Source of the DNA: Jiangella anatolica
GTDB lineage: Bacteria; Actinomycetota; Actinomycetes; Jiangellales; Jiangellaceae
Length of the DNA stretch: 64,000 nucleotides
Assembly: GCF_003236295.1 (NCBI RefSeq)
Contig: NZ_POTW01000001.1
Coordinates: 147,385 to 211,384, forward strand
Direction: 5' to 3'
Shown: positions 1 through 9,078 of the stretch, piece after piece
How positions within the stretch are numbered: the first letter of the stretch is position 1
Layout of the letters: every line of letters begins with the position of its first letter
The notes under the pieces: model-generated
What the model saw: the letters and a program-made list of their open reading frames with translations, nothing else
Database searches by the model: none
What the model was told of the DNA's origin: nothing
Translations under genes and position numbers: made by a program

Positions 1-612
1 TACGTCGAGCGCGGCGAGGACGGCCGGTTCCTCGTCGGGCTGGCGCTGAACTCCGAGCGCCTCGACGTCATCACCCAGCGGGTCCGCCCGTACCTGGAGA
101 AGCTGCGCGACGAGTTCGGCGAGACCGTCAGCCTGGGCATGTTCGACCGCGGCGGCGTCTACTACCTGGCGATCGTCGAGAGCCAGCGCGCCACCCGGAC
201 CGTCCAGCAGCCGAACATGCGCTACCCGATCCACGCCTCCGCCTTCGGCAAGGTGTTCACCGCCTGGCGCCCCGACGGTGAGGTGCGCGCGCTGCTGGAG
301 CGCGAGGGCATGCCGCGCTACACCGAGCACACCATCACCGACCCGGACGCCTACCTGCGCGAGCTGGCCCGGGTCCGGGAGCGCGGCTACGCCATCAACG
401 ACCGCGAGGGGGAGCCGGACAGCCGCTGCGTGGCGGTGCCGGTGCACGGCCTGCGGCTGCCGATCTCGATGAGCCTGTCCGCGCCGCTGTCCCGGCTCGG
501 CATGGACGACGTCCCGCACGTCGCCGAGGCGCTCACCGAGGCGGCCCGCGAGTTCTCGGCGCTCTCGACCCGGCCGCGGGACGAGCCGGAGGCACGCCCG
601 CCCGGCGACTGA
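1..612 (+). CDS. IclR-family transcriptional regulator (5' end outside window)
   Basis: The reading frame is open from base 1 to the TGA at 610-612, so the helix-turn-helix half lies before the window and only about 203 C-terminal residues are present. What remains is the IclR effector-binding domain: a segment resembling RPYLEKLRDEFGETVSLG, then the conserved stretch where the family begins its ligand pocket (FGKVFTAWRP), and the late DREGEPDSRCVAVPV motif typical of IclR proteins. It is clearly similar to the regulator at 4365-5225, so the two are probably paralogues bracketing the same operon. The effector is unknown. It probably controls the aminotransferase/MlrC/SDR genes immediately downstream. 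Confidence 0.9.
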   Translation, partial: YVERGEDGRFLVGLALNSERLDVITQRVRPYLEKLRDEFGETVSLGMFDRGGVYYLAIVESQRATRTVQQPNMRYPIHASAFGKVFTAWRPDGEVRALLEREGMPRYTEHTITDPDAYLRELARVRERGYAINDREGEPDSRCVAVPVHGLRLPISMSLSAPLSRLGMDDVPHVAEALTEAAREFSALSTRPRDEPEARPPGD

Positions 613-724
613 ACGTCTCCGTCGCGATGCTCGACCGAGCGGTTCGGCCGGGCCGCCTCGCCCTGCGCGGACACCCGTGGCCTGCGGCGATGCGCGGCGC
701 CGGCCGGTGAGACGCGGGTAGGCA

Positions 725-739
725 GGACGGATTTCGTCC
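725..739. promoter_or_regulatory. Short inverted repeat upstream of the aminotransferase gene
   Basis: A perfect 5-bp inverted repeat, GGACG with CGTCC around a GATTT loop, lies about 80 bases before the likely TTG start. A second imperfect dyad, GTTCC(N7)GAAAC, lies at about 768-784 and resembles the loose half-sites used by IclR proteins. A TATGCT hexamer at 742-747 could be a -10 box. These are visual observations only; assignment to the flanking IclR regulators is inference. Confidence 0.25.
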
Positions 740-819
740 CGTATGCTTTCGGCAGTTAGAACCAAGTGTTCCGTCTAATGAAACGCCATCGATGTTCCGT
801 CACCGCCTGGGAGGCGAGG

Positions 820-2082
820 TTGTCCACCGTTCTCGAGCGCTCTGCCGCGTTCGCCAGCCGTGCCCGTGAGCTCACGCCGGGCGGTGTGCACTCGAATGTC
901 CGGTTGAGCGCGCCGTCGATCTTCTTCGAGCGCGGTGAGGGCGCCTGGCTCTACGACGTCGACGGCCGCGACTATGTGGACTATCTGCTCGGTCAGGGGC
1001 CGAACTTCCTGGGCCACGCGCCGGCGCGGGTGAACGACGCCGTCGCCGCCGAGGCCCGGCGGGGCTCGGTGTTCGGCGCGAACCATGTGCTGGAGAACGA
1101 GGCGGGCGAGCTGTTCCTCGACACCGTGGGCTGGGCCGAGCGGGTGCGCTTCGGCGTCACCGGCACCGAGTCCGACCAGGCGGCGCTGCGGCTGGCCCGG
1201 GCGGCCACCGGGCGCACCAAGTTCGTCCGGTTCGCCGGGACGTACCACGGCTGGCTGGACAACGTCCTCATGACGATGGTCGACGGCAAGCCGGCGCCGG
1301 GCAGTGCCGGGCAGTTGCCGCACGGGATCGCCGAGTCGTACGTGCTGGCGTTCAACGACGCCGCCGCGCTGGAGGCGACGCTGGCCGAGCACGACGACAT
1401 CGCCGCGGTGATCGTGGAGCCGGTGATGTTCAACAACGGCGCCATCCCGCCGGCCGAGGGGTTCCTCGCCGAGGTGCGCCGGCTGTGCGACGCGCACGGG
1501 GTGGTGCTCATCTTCGACGAGGTCATCACCGGCTTCCGGGTCGCGCTGGGCGGCGCCGCGGAGCGGTTCGGGGTGCGGCCGGACCTCGCCGTCTACGGCA
1601 AGGCGATGGCCGGTGGCTGGCCGGTGTCGGCGCTGGCCGGTTCCGCGGAGTTGATGGACCTGTTCGCCGGCGGCGTCGTCCACGCGGGCACCTTCAACGG
1701 CTCGGTGCCGGCCTGCGCCGCGGTCATCGCCAGCCTGCGGGCGCTGCGGGAGGACCCGCCGTACGAGCGGCTGGAGGCGTACGGCGCCTCGCTGATGCGC
1801 TCGATCGTCGAGATCGGCGGCGACCATGGCCTGCCGCTGCGCGCGCAGGGGCTGCCGATGGCCTTCCACGTGTCCTTCGGCGACCCCGCCCCGGTGCGCG
1901 ACTACGCCGGTCTGGCCGGGCTGGACCTGGACCGTTACGCGGCGTTCTCGCACACCCTGGCCGACCACGGTGTGTGGGTCGCCGGCCGCGGCATCTGGTA
2001 CGTCTCGGCGGCCCACGCGGACAAGGAGCTGGCGGCGACGCTGGAGCGGTTCGCCGCCGCCGCGGCGCAGGCGGGCGCCTGA
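820..2082 (+). CDS. Class III aminotransferase, glutamate-1-semialdehyde aminomutase-like
   Basis: A PLP-dependent fold-type I enzyme of 420 residues. It shows LTPGGVHSN near the N-terminus (as in HemL-type enzymes), the cofactor-holding aspartate in IFDEVITGFR (about D233) and the Schiff-base lysine in YGKAMAGG (about K261). The TTG at 820 is preferred because GGAGG lies 5 bases upstream; longer in-frame starts exist at GTG 766 and ATG 778. The stop TGA overlaps the next ATG by one base. Tetrapyrrole genes are absent, and the neighbours are an MlrC protein, an SDR and IclR regulators. It is therefore more likely a catabolic omega-aminotransferase or aminomutase than the haem-pathway HemL. 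The substrate is unknown. Confidence 0.88.
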   Translation: MSTVLERSAAFASRARELTPGGVHSNVRLSAPSIFFERGEGAWLYDVDGRDYVDYLLGQGPNFLGHAPARVNDAVAAEARRGSVFGANHVLENEAGELFLDTVGWAERVRFGVTGTESDQAALRLARAATGRTKFVRFAGTYHGWLDNVLMTMVDGKPAPGSAGQLPHGIAESYVLAFNDAAALEATLAEHDDIAAVIVEPVMFNNGAIPPAEGFLAEVRRLCDAHGVVLIFDEVITGFRVALGGAAERFGVRPDLAVYGKAMAGGWPVSALAGSAELMDLFAGGVVHAGTFNGSVPACAAVIASLRALREDPPYERLEAYGASLMRSIVEIGGDHGLPLRAQGLPMAFHVSFGDPAPVRDYAGLAGLDLDRYAAFSHTLADHGVWVAGRGIWYVSAAHADKELAATLERFAAAAAQAGA

Positions 2083-3590
2083 TGCGTCTGGCGCTGGTGG
2101 GCTTCGGCCACGAGGCGAACACGTTCGCCCCGTCCGCGGCGACGCTGGCGGCGTGGCGGCTGGCGGGGATCCTGGAGGGCGAGGAGATCCGGGATCGGCA
2201 CGAACGCTCCGAGTCCATCCTCGCCGGCTACTTCGGCTACGCGGCCGAGGACCCCGCCGCCGAGGTCGTCCCGCTGGCGTACAGCTGGATCACGCCCACC
2301 GGCGCCAGCACGGCCGAGGCGTTCGAGCACCTCACCGGCCTCATGCTGGCGCGGCTGCGGGACCAGGGCCCGTGGGACGGCGTCCTGCTGCCGCAGCACG
2401 GCGCGGCGGTCGCCGACGGGCACCCCGACGCCGACGGCGAGTTCCTGCGCCGGGTGCGCGCCGCCGTCGGACCGGACGTCCCGATCGGCGTCACGCTCGA
2501 CCTGCACGCCAACATCTCGCGGCAGCTGGTCGAGCACGCCGACGTCGTCACCGTCTACCAGACCAACCCGCATGTCGACGCGCGCGAGCAGGGCCTGGCC
2601 TGTGCCCGGCTGCTGGCCCGGACGATCCGCGGCGAGATCCGGCCGGTGCTGGCGCTGGCCCAACTGCCGCTGGCGGCCGGCATCCTGCGCATGGGCACCG
2701 GGCAGGAGCCGATGCGCGGGCTGCTCGCCCTGGCCCGCGAGCAGGAACGCCGTCCCGGCGTGCTCTCGGTCAGCCTGGTCGAGGGGTTCCCGTACGCCGA
2801 CGTCGCCGAGATGGGCATGTCGGTGGTCGCCGTCGCCGACGCCGACCCCGCGCTCGCCGCCGACGCCGCGCGCACCGTCGCCGCCGCCACGTGGGAGCGC
2901 CGGGCCGAGTTCGTGGGCACGGCGCCGGGCACCGAGGAGGCGATGCGGCAGGCCGGCGCCGCGGCCGACGGCGCCGACGGCCCGGTGCTCGTGCTGGACA
3001 TGGGCGACAACGTCGGCGGCGGCAGCCCCGGCGACTCCACCCACGTGCTGCACGCGGCCCGCCGGCTCGGCGTCAAGGGGGTGGCGCAGTGCGTGTACGA
3101 CCCCGCGGTCGCGTTGTCCTGCGCGGCCGCCGGCGTCGGCGCCCGGGTCGACCTCACCGTCGGCGGCAAGGTCGACGACCGGCACGGCGAGCCGTTCCCG
3201 ATCCGCGGCGAGGTCATCGCCGTCACCGACGGCCGGTTCGAGGACACGACGGCCACCCACGCCGGCGCTCGCGTGTTCGACCTGGGCACGTCGGCGGGCG
3301 TGCGCACCGACGACGGGTTCCTGCTGGCGCTGCACTCGCGGCCGGAGGGCACCTGGAGCCGGCTGCAGTTCAGCACGCTCGGCATCGACCCGGCCGCCGT
3401 GCCGATCATCGTCGCCAAGGGCGTGCACGCACCGCGGGCGGCGTTCGAGCCCATCGCCAGCCGCCTGATCTGGGCCGACACACCCGGCTCCACCAGCGCC
3501 GACCCGTCGGTGTTCGAGTTCGGTCACCGCCGCCGGCCGATGTACCCGTTCGAGCCCGCCGCCCGGTTCGACCCGGAGTCGGTCCGATGA
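2082..3590 (+). CDS. M81 family metallopeptidase (MlrC-like)
   Basis: 502 residues, with the N-terminal DUF1485/M81 domain and the C-terminal MlrC_C domain. The family opening GFGHEANTF is at the start, and LPQHGAAV follows. The probable metal ligands are D140 and H142 in LDLHANIS and H164 in TNPHVD, matching the Asp/His/His set of microcystinase C. C-terminally, DMGDNVGGGSPGDST is a hallmark of the MlrC_C domain. There is no signal peptide, so it should be cytoplasmic. It starts one base inside the aminotransferase stop and its own stop overlaps the SDR start (ATGA), so the three are translationally coupled. It probably hydrolyses an amide or modified amino acid in this catabolic operon; the substrate cannot be read from sequence. 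Confidence 0.9.
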   Translation: MRLALVGFGHEANTFAPSAATLAAWRLAGILEGEEIRDRHERSESILAGYFGYAAEDPAAEVVPLAYSWITPTGASTAEAFEHLTGLMLARLRDQGPWDGVLLPQHGAAVADGHPDADGEFLRRVRAAVGPDVPIGVTLDLHANISRQLVEHADVVTVYQTNPHVDAREQGLACARLLARTIRGEIRPVLALAQLPLAAGILRMGTGQEPMRGLLALAREQERRPGVLSVSLVEGFPYADVAEMGMSVVAVADADPALAADAARTVAAATWERRAEFVGTAPGTEEAMRQAGAAADGADGPVLVLDMGDNVGGGSPGDSTHVLHAARRLGVKGVAQCVYDPAVALSCAAAGVGARVDLTVGGKVDDRHGEPFPIRGEVIAVTDGRFEDTTATHAGARVFDLGTSAGVRTDDGFLLALHSRPEGTWSRLQFSTLGIDPAAVPIIVAKGVHAPRAAFEPIASRLIWADTPGSTSADPSVFEFGHRRRPMYPFEPAARFDPESVR

Positions 3591-4354
3591 GCCGGCTGGC
3601 CGGGCGGGTCGCGCTCGTCACCGGCGCCTCGCGCGGCATCGGCGCCGCGGCCGCGCGTGCCTTCGCCGCCGAGGGCGCGGCCGTCGCCCTCGCCCATGAG
3701 CCGCGGGTGGCCCGCACGGCCGAGGCGGCCCGGCTGGCCGACGAGCTCGCGGCCGGCGGCGCGCGGGTCGTCACCGCGGAGGCCGACCTCGGCGACCCGC
3801 ACGGACCGGCCGATCTCGTCGACCAGGCCCGGTCCGCGCTCGGCCCGCTGGACATCGTCGTGGCGAACGCGGCGGCCGGCGGGCAGGCGCACTGGCGCGA
3901 CATCACCGTCGAGCAGTGGGACCACGTCCAGGCCGTGAACCTGCGCGCCACCTGGCTGCTGGCCCGGGCCGCGCACCCGGACCTGGCCGCGTCCGGGCAC
4001 GGCGCCATCGTCACCGTCACCAGCATCATGGCCGAGACCGGCCAGCCCGGATCGCTGCACTACACCGCGAGCAAGGCGGGCCTGGTCGGGATCACCCGGG
4101 CGCTGGCCCGCGAGCTCGGGGCCGAGGGCATCCGCGTCAACGCCGTCATGCCGGGCGCGATCCGGACCGAACAGGAGACCGAGCTGTTCGACGACGAGCG
4201 AGCGCTGTTCGACGAGGTCGTGGCGCGCCAGTCGCTGCCGCGTCGCGGGTACGCCGCCGACCTCGCGGCCACCTTCGTCTACCTGGCCAGCGACGACAGC
4301 GCGTTCGTGACCGGGCAGGTCGTCACCGTCGACGGCGGCTGGGTGTTCCGATGA
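3587..4354 (+). CDS. SDR family NAD(P)-dependent oxidoreductase
   Basis: 255 residues, the usual length of a classical short-chain dehydrogenase. The cofactor motif TGASRGIG is at about residues 11-18 and NAAAGG corresponds to the NNAG structural motif. The catalytic set is S146 (in TVTSI), Y159 and K163 (YTASK). The C-terminal GQVVTVDGGW is the standard family ending. It overlaps the MlrC gene by four bases and ends just before the second IclR gene, whose SD (GAGGAGAG) follows the stop. It likely oxidises or reduces a carbonyl intermediate of the same pathway. Family assignment is firm; substrate unknown. Confidence 0.92.
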   Translation: MSRLAGRVALVTGASRGIGAAAARAFAAEGAAVALAHEPRVARTAEAARLADELAAGGARVVTAEADLGDPHGPADLVDQARSALGPLDIVVANAAAGGQAHWRDITVEQWDHVQAVNLRATWLLARAAHPDLAASGHGAIVTVTSIMAETGQPGSLHYTASKAGLVGITRALARELGAEGIRVNAVMPGAIRTEQETELFDDERALFDEVVARQSLPRRGYAADLAATFVYLASDDSAFVTGQVVTVDGGWVFR

Positions 4355-4364
4355 GGAGAGAACG

Positions 4365-5225
4365 ATGACCGACGAGATCGACGAGGACGCCCTGGACATC
4401 ACCGCCGCGCCCGACCCCGCCACGGCCACGCCCGAGCAGATCAAGAAGTACAACAACCGGTCCGTCGAGCGGGTCGTCTCCATGCTCAACGTGCTGCAGG
4501 AGTCGCCGGAGCCGATGGCCCTGGTGGAGCTGCACCGCTCCATCCGGATGGCCAAGGCGACGGCGTTCCGGTACCTGTGGACGCTGGAGCGGCACCGCTA
4601 CGTCGAGCGCGACGGCGACGGGCGCTACCGGCTCGGGCTCGGCTTCGTCGGCATGCAGTCGCGCGACCTGGACCTGCTCAAGGAGCGGGCCCGGCCGTGG
4701 CTGGAGAAGCTGCGCGACGAGACCGGCGAGACCGTGAACCTCGGCGTCCTCGACGGCAACACCGTCCGCTACGTCGAGGTCGCCGAGAGCCCGCGCCAGG
4801 TGCGGATGGTCAGCCCGCCCGGCGGCCGCGACCCGCTCTACTGCACGGCGCTGGGCAAGGCCATCGCGGCGCAGCTGCCCGAGGCCAGGGTGCGCGAGCT
4901 GCTGGCCGGCGTCGTGATGCCGCGGCGCACGCCCCGCAGCATCACGTCCGTCGACCGGTTCGTCGAGGAGCTCGAGAAGGTCCGCCAGAGCGGCCGCGCC
5001 GTCGACGACCAGGAGAACGAGGCCGACGGCCGCTGCGTCGCCGTCGGCATCGCCGGCACCCGGGTACCGGCCGCGTTGAGCATGAGCGCCCCGGCCAGCC
5101 GCTTCCCGCTCAAGGACGTCCCGCGGATAGCCCGGACGCTGACGTTCGCGGCCGAGCGGCTGATGAGCGACCCGCGGACCGCCGGCCGTACGACCCGAGG
5201 CGTACGCGGCGGCACGGAGGACTAG
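4365..5225 (+). CDS. IclR-family transcriptional regulator
   Basis: 286 residues. An acidic N-terminal extension of about 28 residues precedes the winged helix-turn-helix (NNRSVERVVSMLNVL to about residue 80), followed by the IclR effector domain with RPWLEKLRDETGETVNLG and DDQENEADGRCVAVG. The ATG at 4365 has a GAGGAGAG Shine-Dalgarno a few bases upstream. It ends the operon that starts at 820 and is a likely local regulator. Its effector domain closely parallels that of the partial IclR at the window start, suggesting duplication with divergence of ligand or operator. Confidence 0.93.
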   Translation: MTDEIDEDALDITAAPDPATATPEQIKKYNNRSVERVVSMLNVLQESPEPMALVELHRSIRMAKATAFRYLWTLERHRYVERDGDGRYRLGLGFVGMQSRDLDLLKERARPWLEKLRDETGETVNLGVLDGNTVRYVEVAESPRQVRMVSPPGGRDPLYCTALGKAIAAQLPEARVRELLAGVVMPRRTPRSITSVDRFVEELEKVRQSGRAVDDQENEADGRCVAVGIAGTRVPAALSMSAPASRFPLKDVPRIARTLTFAAERLMSDPRTAGRTTRGVRGGTED

Positions 5226-5273
5226 CCGCGAGAGGAACGCGGGGACGGAGGCCGGCTCCGTAGCGTCGATCGC

Positions 5274-6194
5274 ATGATCGAGATAGCGGAACTGACCAAA
5301 CGTTTCGGCCGGACGATCGCGGTCGACGGGCTCTCCTTCACCGTCCGTCCCGGCCAGGTGACGGGGTTCCTGGGGCCCAACGGCGCCGGCAAGTCGACCA
5401 CGATGCGCATGATCGTCGGGCTGGACCGGCCGACCGGCGGGGCCGCCCTCGTCGGCGGCGTGGCCTATGCCCGGCACCGGGCGCCGCTGTGCGAGGTCGG
5501 CGCGCTGCTGGACGCGAAGGCGGTCCACCGCGGCCGCAGCGCCCGCCGGCACCTGCTGGCGCTGGCGCAGACCCACGGCCTGCCCGCCCGGCGCGTCGAC
5601 GAGGTGCTCGGCGCGGTCGGGCTGGAGTCCGTGGCGCACCGCCGGGCCGGCGGGTTCTCCCTCGGGATGAGCCAGCGGCTCGGGATCGCCGCCGCGCTGC
5701 TCGGCGACCCCGCCGTGGTGATCCTGGACGAGCCGGTCAACGGCCTGGACCCGGACGGCGTGTTGTGGGTGCGCACGCTCCTCAAGGAGCTGGCGGCGGA
5801 GGGGCGCACCGTCCTCGTCTCCAGCCACCTGATGAGCGAGATGGCGGTGACGGCGGAGCACCTGGTGATCATCGGCCGGGGCCGGCTGCTGGCCGACACG
5901 TCCGTCGACGAGCTGATCGCGCGGGTCGTCGTGGACCGGACGGTGGTGCGCTCGCCGCGCGCGGCCGAACTGAGCGACCTGCTGGTGCGGCGGGGCGCCC
6001 GGGTGACCAGCGAGGCGTCGGGGCAGCTGCAGGTCAGCGGCCTCGCCGTGGAGACGATCGGTGAGGTGGCTCGCCGGCACGACCTGACGCTGCACGAGCT
6101 GACCCCGGCCCGCGCCTCGCTGGAGCAGGCCTACATGGAGCTGACCGGCGACTCGGTGGAGTACCGGGACGAGCGGGAGAGGAGCGCGGCATGA
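5274..6194 (+). CDS. ABC transporter ATP-binding protein
   Basis: 306 residues. Walker A GPNGAGKST is at about residues 34-42, the signature is a variant (SLGMSQRL instead of LSGGQ), Walker B is VVILDEPVNGLDP, and the switch histidine is in LVSSHLMSE. The C-terminal 80 residues resemble the accessory region of the CcmA/DrrA-type exporter group. It overlaps the permease gene at 6191 by four bases and lies upstream of a histidine kinase/response regulator pair, a common arrangement in which the kinase controls the exporter. The cargo is unknown. Confidence 0.92.
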   Translation: MIEIAELTKRFGRTIAVDGLSFTVRPGQVTGFLGPNGAGKSTTMRMIVGLDRPTGGAALVGGVAYARHRAPLCEVGALLDAKAVHRGRSARRHLLALAQTHGLPARRVDEVLGAVGLESVAHRRAGGFSLGMSQRLGIAAALLGDPAVVILDEPVNGLDPDGVLWVRTLLKELAAEGRTVLVSSHLMSEMAVTAEHLVIIGRGRLLADTSVDELIARVVVDRTVVRSPRAAELSDLLVRRGARVTSEASGQLQVSGLAVETIGEVARRHDLTLHELTPARASLEQAYMELTGDSVEYRDERERSAA

Positions 6195-6976
6195 CTGCGC
6201 AGTACCGGCTGAGCTTCGGGCGAGTGGTCCGGTCGGAGTGGACCAAGCTGTGGTCGTTGCGGTCGACGTGGTGGGTGCTGGGCCTGGCCGGCCTGCTCAC
6301 CGTCGCCCTCGCCTCGATCGTCGGCTGGGCGAGCCGGCAGGACGGCGGCGACGGGTCCGTCCGCGCGGCCGTCGAGAACGCGTTCATCGGGGTCGACGGC
6401 CTGTCGCTGATCCTCGGCGTGTTCGGCGTCGTGCTGATGACCGGCGAGTACGGCTCGGGCCTGATCCGGGCGACGCTGACGGCGGTGCCGCGCCGGCGGC
6501 CGGTGCTGCCGGCCAAGGCGCTCGTGCTGGTCGCGGCGACGCTGCCGTTCTGCGTCGTGGTGTGCTTCGCCTCGTTCCTGGCGCACCAGGCGTTCGCCGG
6601 CCCGGCCGGCGACGTGACGCTGGCCGACCCCGGCGTCGTCCGGGCGACGTTCGGCGCGGCGGCCGCCCCGGTCGGGCTGGCGCTGCTCGGGCTGGGCATC
6701 GGCACGATGCTGCGGCACACGGCCGGCGCGCTGGCCGCGTACGTCGGCGCCGTCCTGGTCGTGCCGGCGCTGCTCGGGCCGATGCTCCCGGACCGGGTCG
6801 AGGACGACGTGCTGCCCTACGTGCCGACGTTCTCCGGCCAGGCCATGTACGCGGTCGGGGAGAGCCAGACGTTCCCGTGGCTGCTGTCGCCCGGGTCCGG
6901 CGCGCTCGTGCTGGCCGGCTGGATCCTGGTCTTCCTGGCCGGTGGCGCCACCGTGCTGCAGGCCCGCGACGCCTAG
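6191..6976 (+). CDS. ABC-2 type transporter permease
   Basis: 261 residues with about six hydrophobic segments, starting after a basic N-terminus (WTKLWSLRSTWWVLGLAGLL). It includes the MTGEYGSGLIRATLTAVPRR segment that recurs in actinobacterial ABC-2 permeases of bacitracin- and lantibiotic-type exporters. It is translationally coupled to the ATPase (ATGA) and followed 16 bases later by the sensor kinase. It should form the membrane half of the exporter encoded with 5274-6194. Confidence 0.9.
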   Translation: MTAQYRLSFGRVVRSEWTKLWSLRSTWWVLGLAGLLTVALASIVGWASRQDGGDGSVRAAVENAFIGVDGLSLILGVFGVVLMTGEYGSGLIRATLTAVPRRRPVLPAKALVLVAATLPFCVVVCFASFLAHQAFAGPAGDVTLADPGVVRATFGAAAAPVGLALLGLGIGTMLRHTAGALAAYVGAVLVVPALLGPMLPDRVEDDVLPYVPTFSGQAMYAVGESQTFPWLLSPGSGALVLAGWILVFLAGGATVLQARDA

Positions 6977-6992
6977 CGTGGACCGTACGCTG

Positions 6993-8171
6993 ATGGCCAT
7001 GACGGCCCTCAAGGTCGCGGCCCGGCGGCACCCGCGGGTGGCCGACGCCGTCCTGGCGGGGCTGCTCGCGGTGGTGTCGGCGCAGGCCGCGGCCGAGCTG
7101 GGCCAGGTCTCCGGCGCCGGCTGGGTGTGGTTCGCCGCGTTCCACCTGCCGCTCGTGTGGCGGCGGCGGGCGCCCGTCGTGGTCTTCTGGGCGATCGTGC
7201 TGATCGGGCTGCTGTGGGTCGGCGACGGCGACGCCGACAATGTCAGCGGGTTCTCGCTGCTGGTCGTCCCGATGATCGCCCTGTACACCGTCGCCCGGCA
7301 CCGGTCGCGGCGGCACCTGTGGGCGCCGGCCGCGCTCGTCGTCCCGTTCGCCATCGGCTGGGTGAGCAACGGCGGGCCGTGGTGGGACGTCGTCGCGCTG
7401 GCCGGCCTCTTCGGGGCAGCGGCGCTGCTGGGCGTCACCGTCCAGACCCGTGGCGCCTACCTCGCCGAGGTGGAGGAACGGGCCCACCGGCTGGAGCGGG
7501 AACGGGACCAGCAGGCCCGGCTCGCCGTCGCCGCCGAGCGGGCCCGGATCGCCCGCGAGATGCACGACATCGTCGCGCACAACCTGGCCGTCATGGTGGC
7601 CCTGTCCGACGGCGCGGCCGCCACGACGCCCGTGGCGCCGGAGCGGGCCGTGGGGATGATGGAGAAGGCGTCGGCGACCGGGCGCGAGGCGCTGGGGGAG
7701 ATCCGGCGGCTGGTCGGCCTGCTGCGCGACGGCGAGTCCGACCAGGTGCCGGCGGGAGCGCCCGCCCCGCAGCCCGGTTTCGACGACATCGACGAGCTGG
7801 TCGGCCAGGTGCGTTCCGCGGGCGTGGACGTCGCCGTCACCCGTCAGGGCGTGCCGCGCGACTGGGGCCCAGGCGCCGGCCTCACCGTCTACCGCGTCGT
7901 CCAGGAGTCGCTCACGAACACGATGAAGCACGCCGGCCCGCGGGCGAAGGCGCAGGTCCGGCTGCGCTACTCGGCGGCCGGTGTCGACGTGGAGATCGTC
8001 GACGACGGCGCGGGACGGCGGGCCGGCGCTGCTCCAGCGCCGGGACATGGGCTCACCGGGATGCGCGAGCGGGCGGCGTCGTTCGGCGGGCGGGTCGAGG
8101 CCGGTCCCTGCCCGGGCGCCGGCTGGCGCGTCCACCTGCGGCTGCCACTGACGACGGGCGAGGACACGTGA
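6993..8171 (+). CDS. Sensor histidine kinase, HisKA_3 (NarL/DesK) type
   Basis: 392 residues from ATG 6993. In-frame alternatives are GTG 6978 and ATG 6999; none has a strong SD, so the start is uncertain. Four or five transmembrane segments occupy about residues 15-150, followed by a short coiled linker. The phosphoacceptor is H191 in REMHDIVAHN. The HATPase domain shows YRVVQESLTNTMKHA and a GxGLxGMRER G-box. The small extracellular content suggests membrane-embedded sensing of an envelope-active compound. It overlaps the response regulator by four bases (GTGA). Confidence 0.92.
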   Translation: MAMTALKVAARRHPRVADAVLAGLLAVVSAQAAAELGQVSGAGWVWFAAFHLPLVWRRRAPVVVFWAIVLIGLLWVGDGDADNVSGFSLLVVPMIALYTVARHRSRRHLWAPAALVVPFAIGWVSNGGPWWDVVALAGLFGAAALLGVTVQTRGAYLAEVEERAHRLERERDQQARLAVAAERARIAREMHDIVAHNLAVMVALSDGAAATTPVAPERAVGMMEKASATGREALGEIRRLVGLLRDGESDQVPAGAPAPQPGFDDIDELVGQVRSAGVDVAVTRQGVPRDWGPGAGLTVYRVVQESLTNTMKHAGPRAKAQVRLRYSAAGVDVEIVDDGAGRRAGAAPAPGHGLTGMRERAASFGGRVEAGPCPGAGWRVHLRLPLTTGEDT

Positions 8172-8884
8172 CGATCCGGGTGCTGCTGTCCGACGACCAG
8201 GCGCTGCTGCGGCTGGGGTTCCGCGCCCTGCTCGAGCAGCAGCCGGACCTCGACGTGGTCGGCGAGGCCGGCACCGGCGCCGAGGCCGTCGCCATGACGC
8301 GGGCGCTGCGGCCCGACGTCGTGCTGATGGACGTGCGGATGCCCACGATGGACGGGATCGAGGCCACCCGGCAGATCGTGGCCGCCGGCTTGGCCACCCG
8401 GGTCCTCGTCCTCACCACGTTCGACCTCGACGAGTACGTGTTCGCGGCGCTGCGGGCCGGCGCGAGCGGGTTTCTCCTCAAGGACGCGACACCGGCCGAC
8501 CTGCTCGCCGGCATCCGCGTGGTCGCGTCCGGCGACGCGGCCGTCGCGCCGGCCATCACCCGCCGGCTGATCGAGGCCTTCGCCCACCACCTCCCGACGC
8601 CGACCGGCCGTTCGCCCATCGACGAGCGGCTGGATCAGCTCACCGAGCGTGAGCGGGAGGTGCTGGACGAGCTGGCCCGCGGCCGCGCCAACGCCGAGAT
8701 CGCCGCCCGCCTCTTCGTCTCCGAGGCGACCGTCAAAGTCCACGTCGGGCGGATCCTGGCCAAGCTCGGGCTGCGCGACCGCGTGCAGGTCGTCGTCTTC
8801 GCCTACGAGAACGGCATCGTCCCCCCGGCCGGTGACGGTCGGGCTGCCGCACGGCCACGCCGGGGAAACCGGTCATACTCGTGA
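8168..8884 (+). CDS. NarL/LuxR-type response regulator
   Basis: 238 residues starting at GTG 8168, which overlaps the kinase stop. The receiver domain has the acidic pair in SDDQ, the phosphoacceptor D55 in LMDVRMP, and K105 in FLLKDA. The C-terminal LuxR-type HTH (LTEREREVLDELARGRANAE, then SEATVKVHVGRILAKL) binds DNA. With the kinase it should regulate the adjacent ABC-2 exporter operon. Confidence 0.94.
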   Translation: MTIRVLLSDDQALLRLGFRALLEQQPDLDVVGEAGTGAEAVAMTRALRPDVVLMDVRMPTMDGIEATRQIVAAGLATRVLVLTTFDLDEYVFAALRAGASGFLLKDATPADLLAGIRVVASGDAAVAPAITRRLIEAFAHHLPTPTGRSPIDERLDQLTEREREVLDELARGRANAEIAARLFVSEATVKVHVGRILAKLGLRDRVQVVVFAYENGIVPPAGDGRAAARPRRGNRSYS

Positions 8885-8886
8885 CC

Positions 8887-9078
8887 ATGGCGGAGACGTT
8901 GGCACTGGCCGAAGCGAAGGTGCACCTCGAGGCGCTCGAGGAGACCATCGCGGTTCTCGCCGACACCGACGCGGTGCGTCAGCTCATCGCGTCCGACGCC
9001 CAGCTGGCCCGCGGTGAAGAGGAGACCGAGCAGGAACTGGCCGAAGCGATGCAGTACCGAGCCGCACGCGAGCGGTGA
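8887..9078 (+). CDS. Phd/YefM-like antitoxin with internal deletion
   Basis: 63 residues. The N-terminus METLALAEAKVHL-like segment matches the first strand and helix of Phd/YefM antitoxins, and the rest (EALEETIAVLADTDAVRQ, ARGEEETE) matches their toxin-binding C-terminal helices. About 30 residues that normally lie between, the DNA-binding and dimer core, are missing, so the usual 85-95 residue length is reduced. A leaderless start at ATG 8887 is suggested by CATACT seven bases upstream; GTG 8881, overlapping the response-regulator stop, is the alternative. The RelE-like partner downstream is broken. The product is probably no longer a working antitoxin. Confidence 0.6.
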   Translation: MAETLALAEAKVHLEALEETIAVLADTDAVRQLIASDAQLARGEEETEQELAEAMQYRAARER

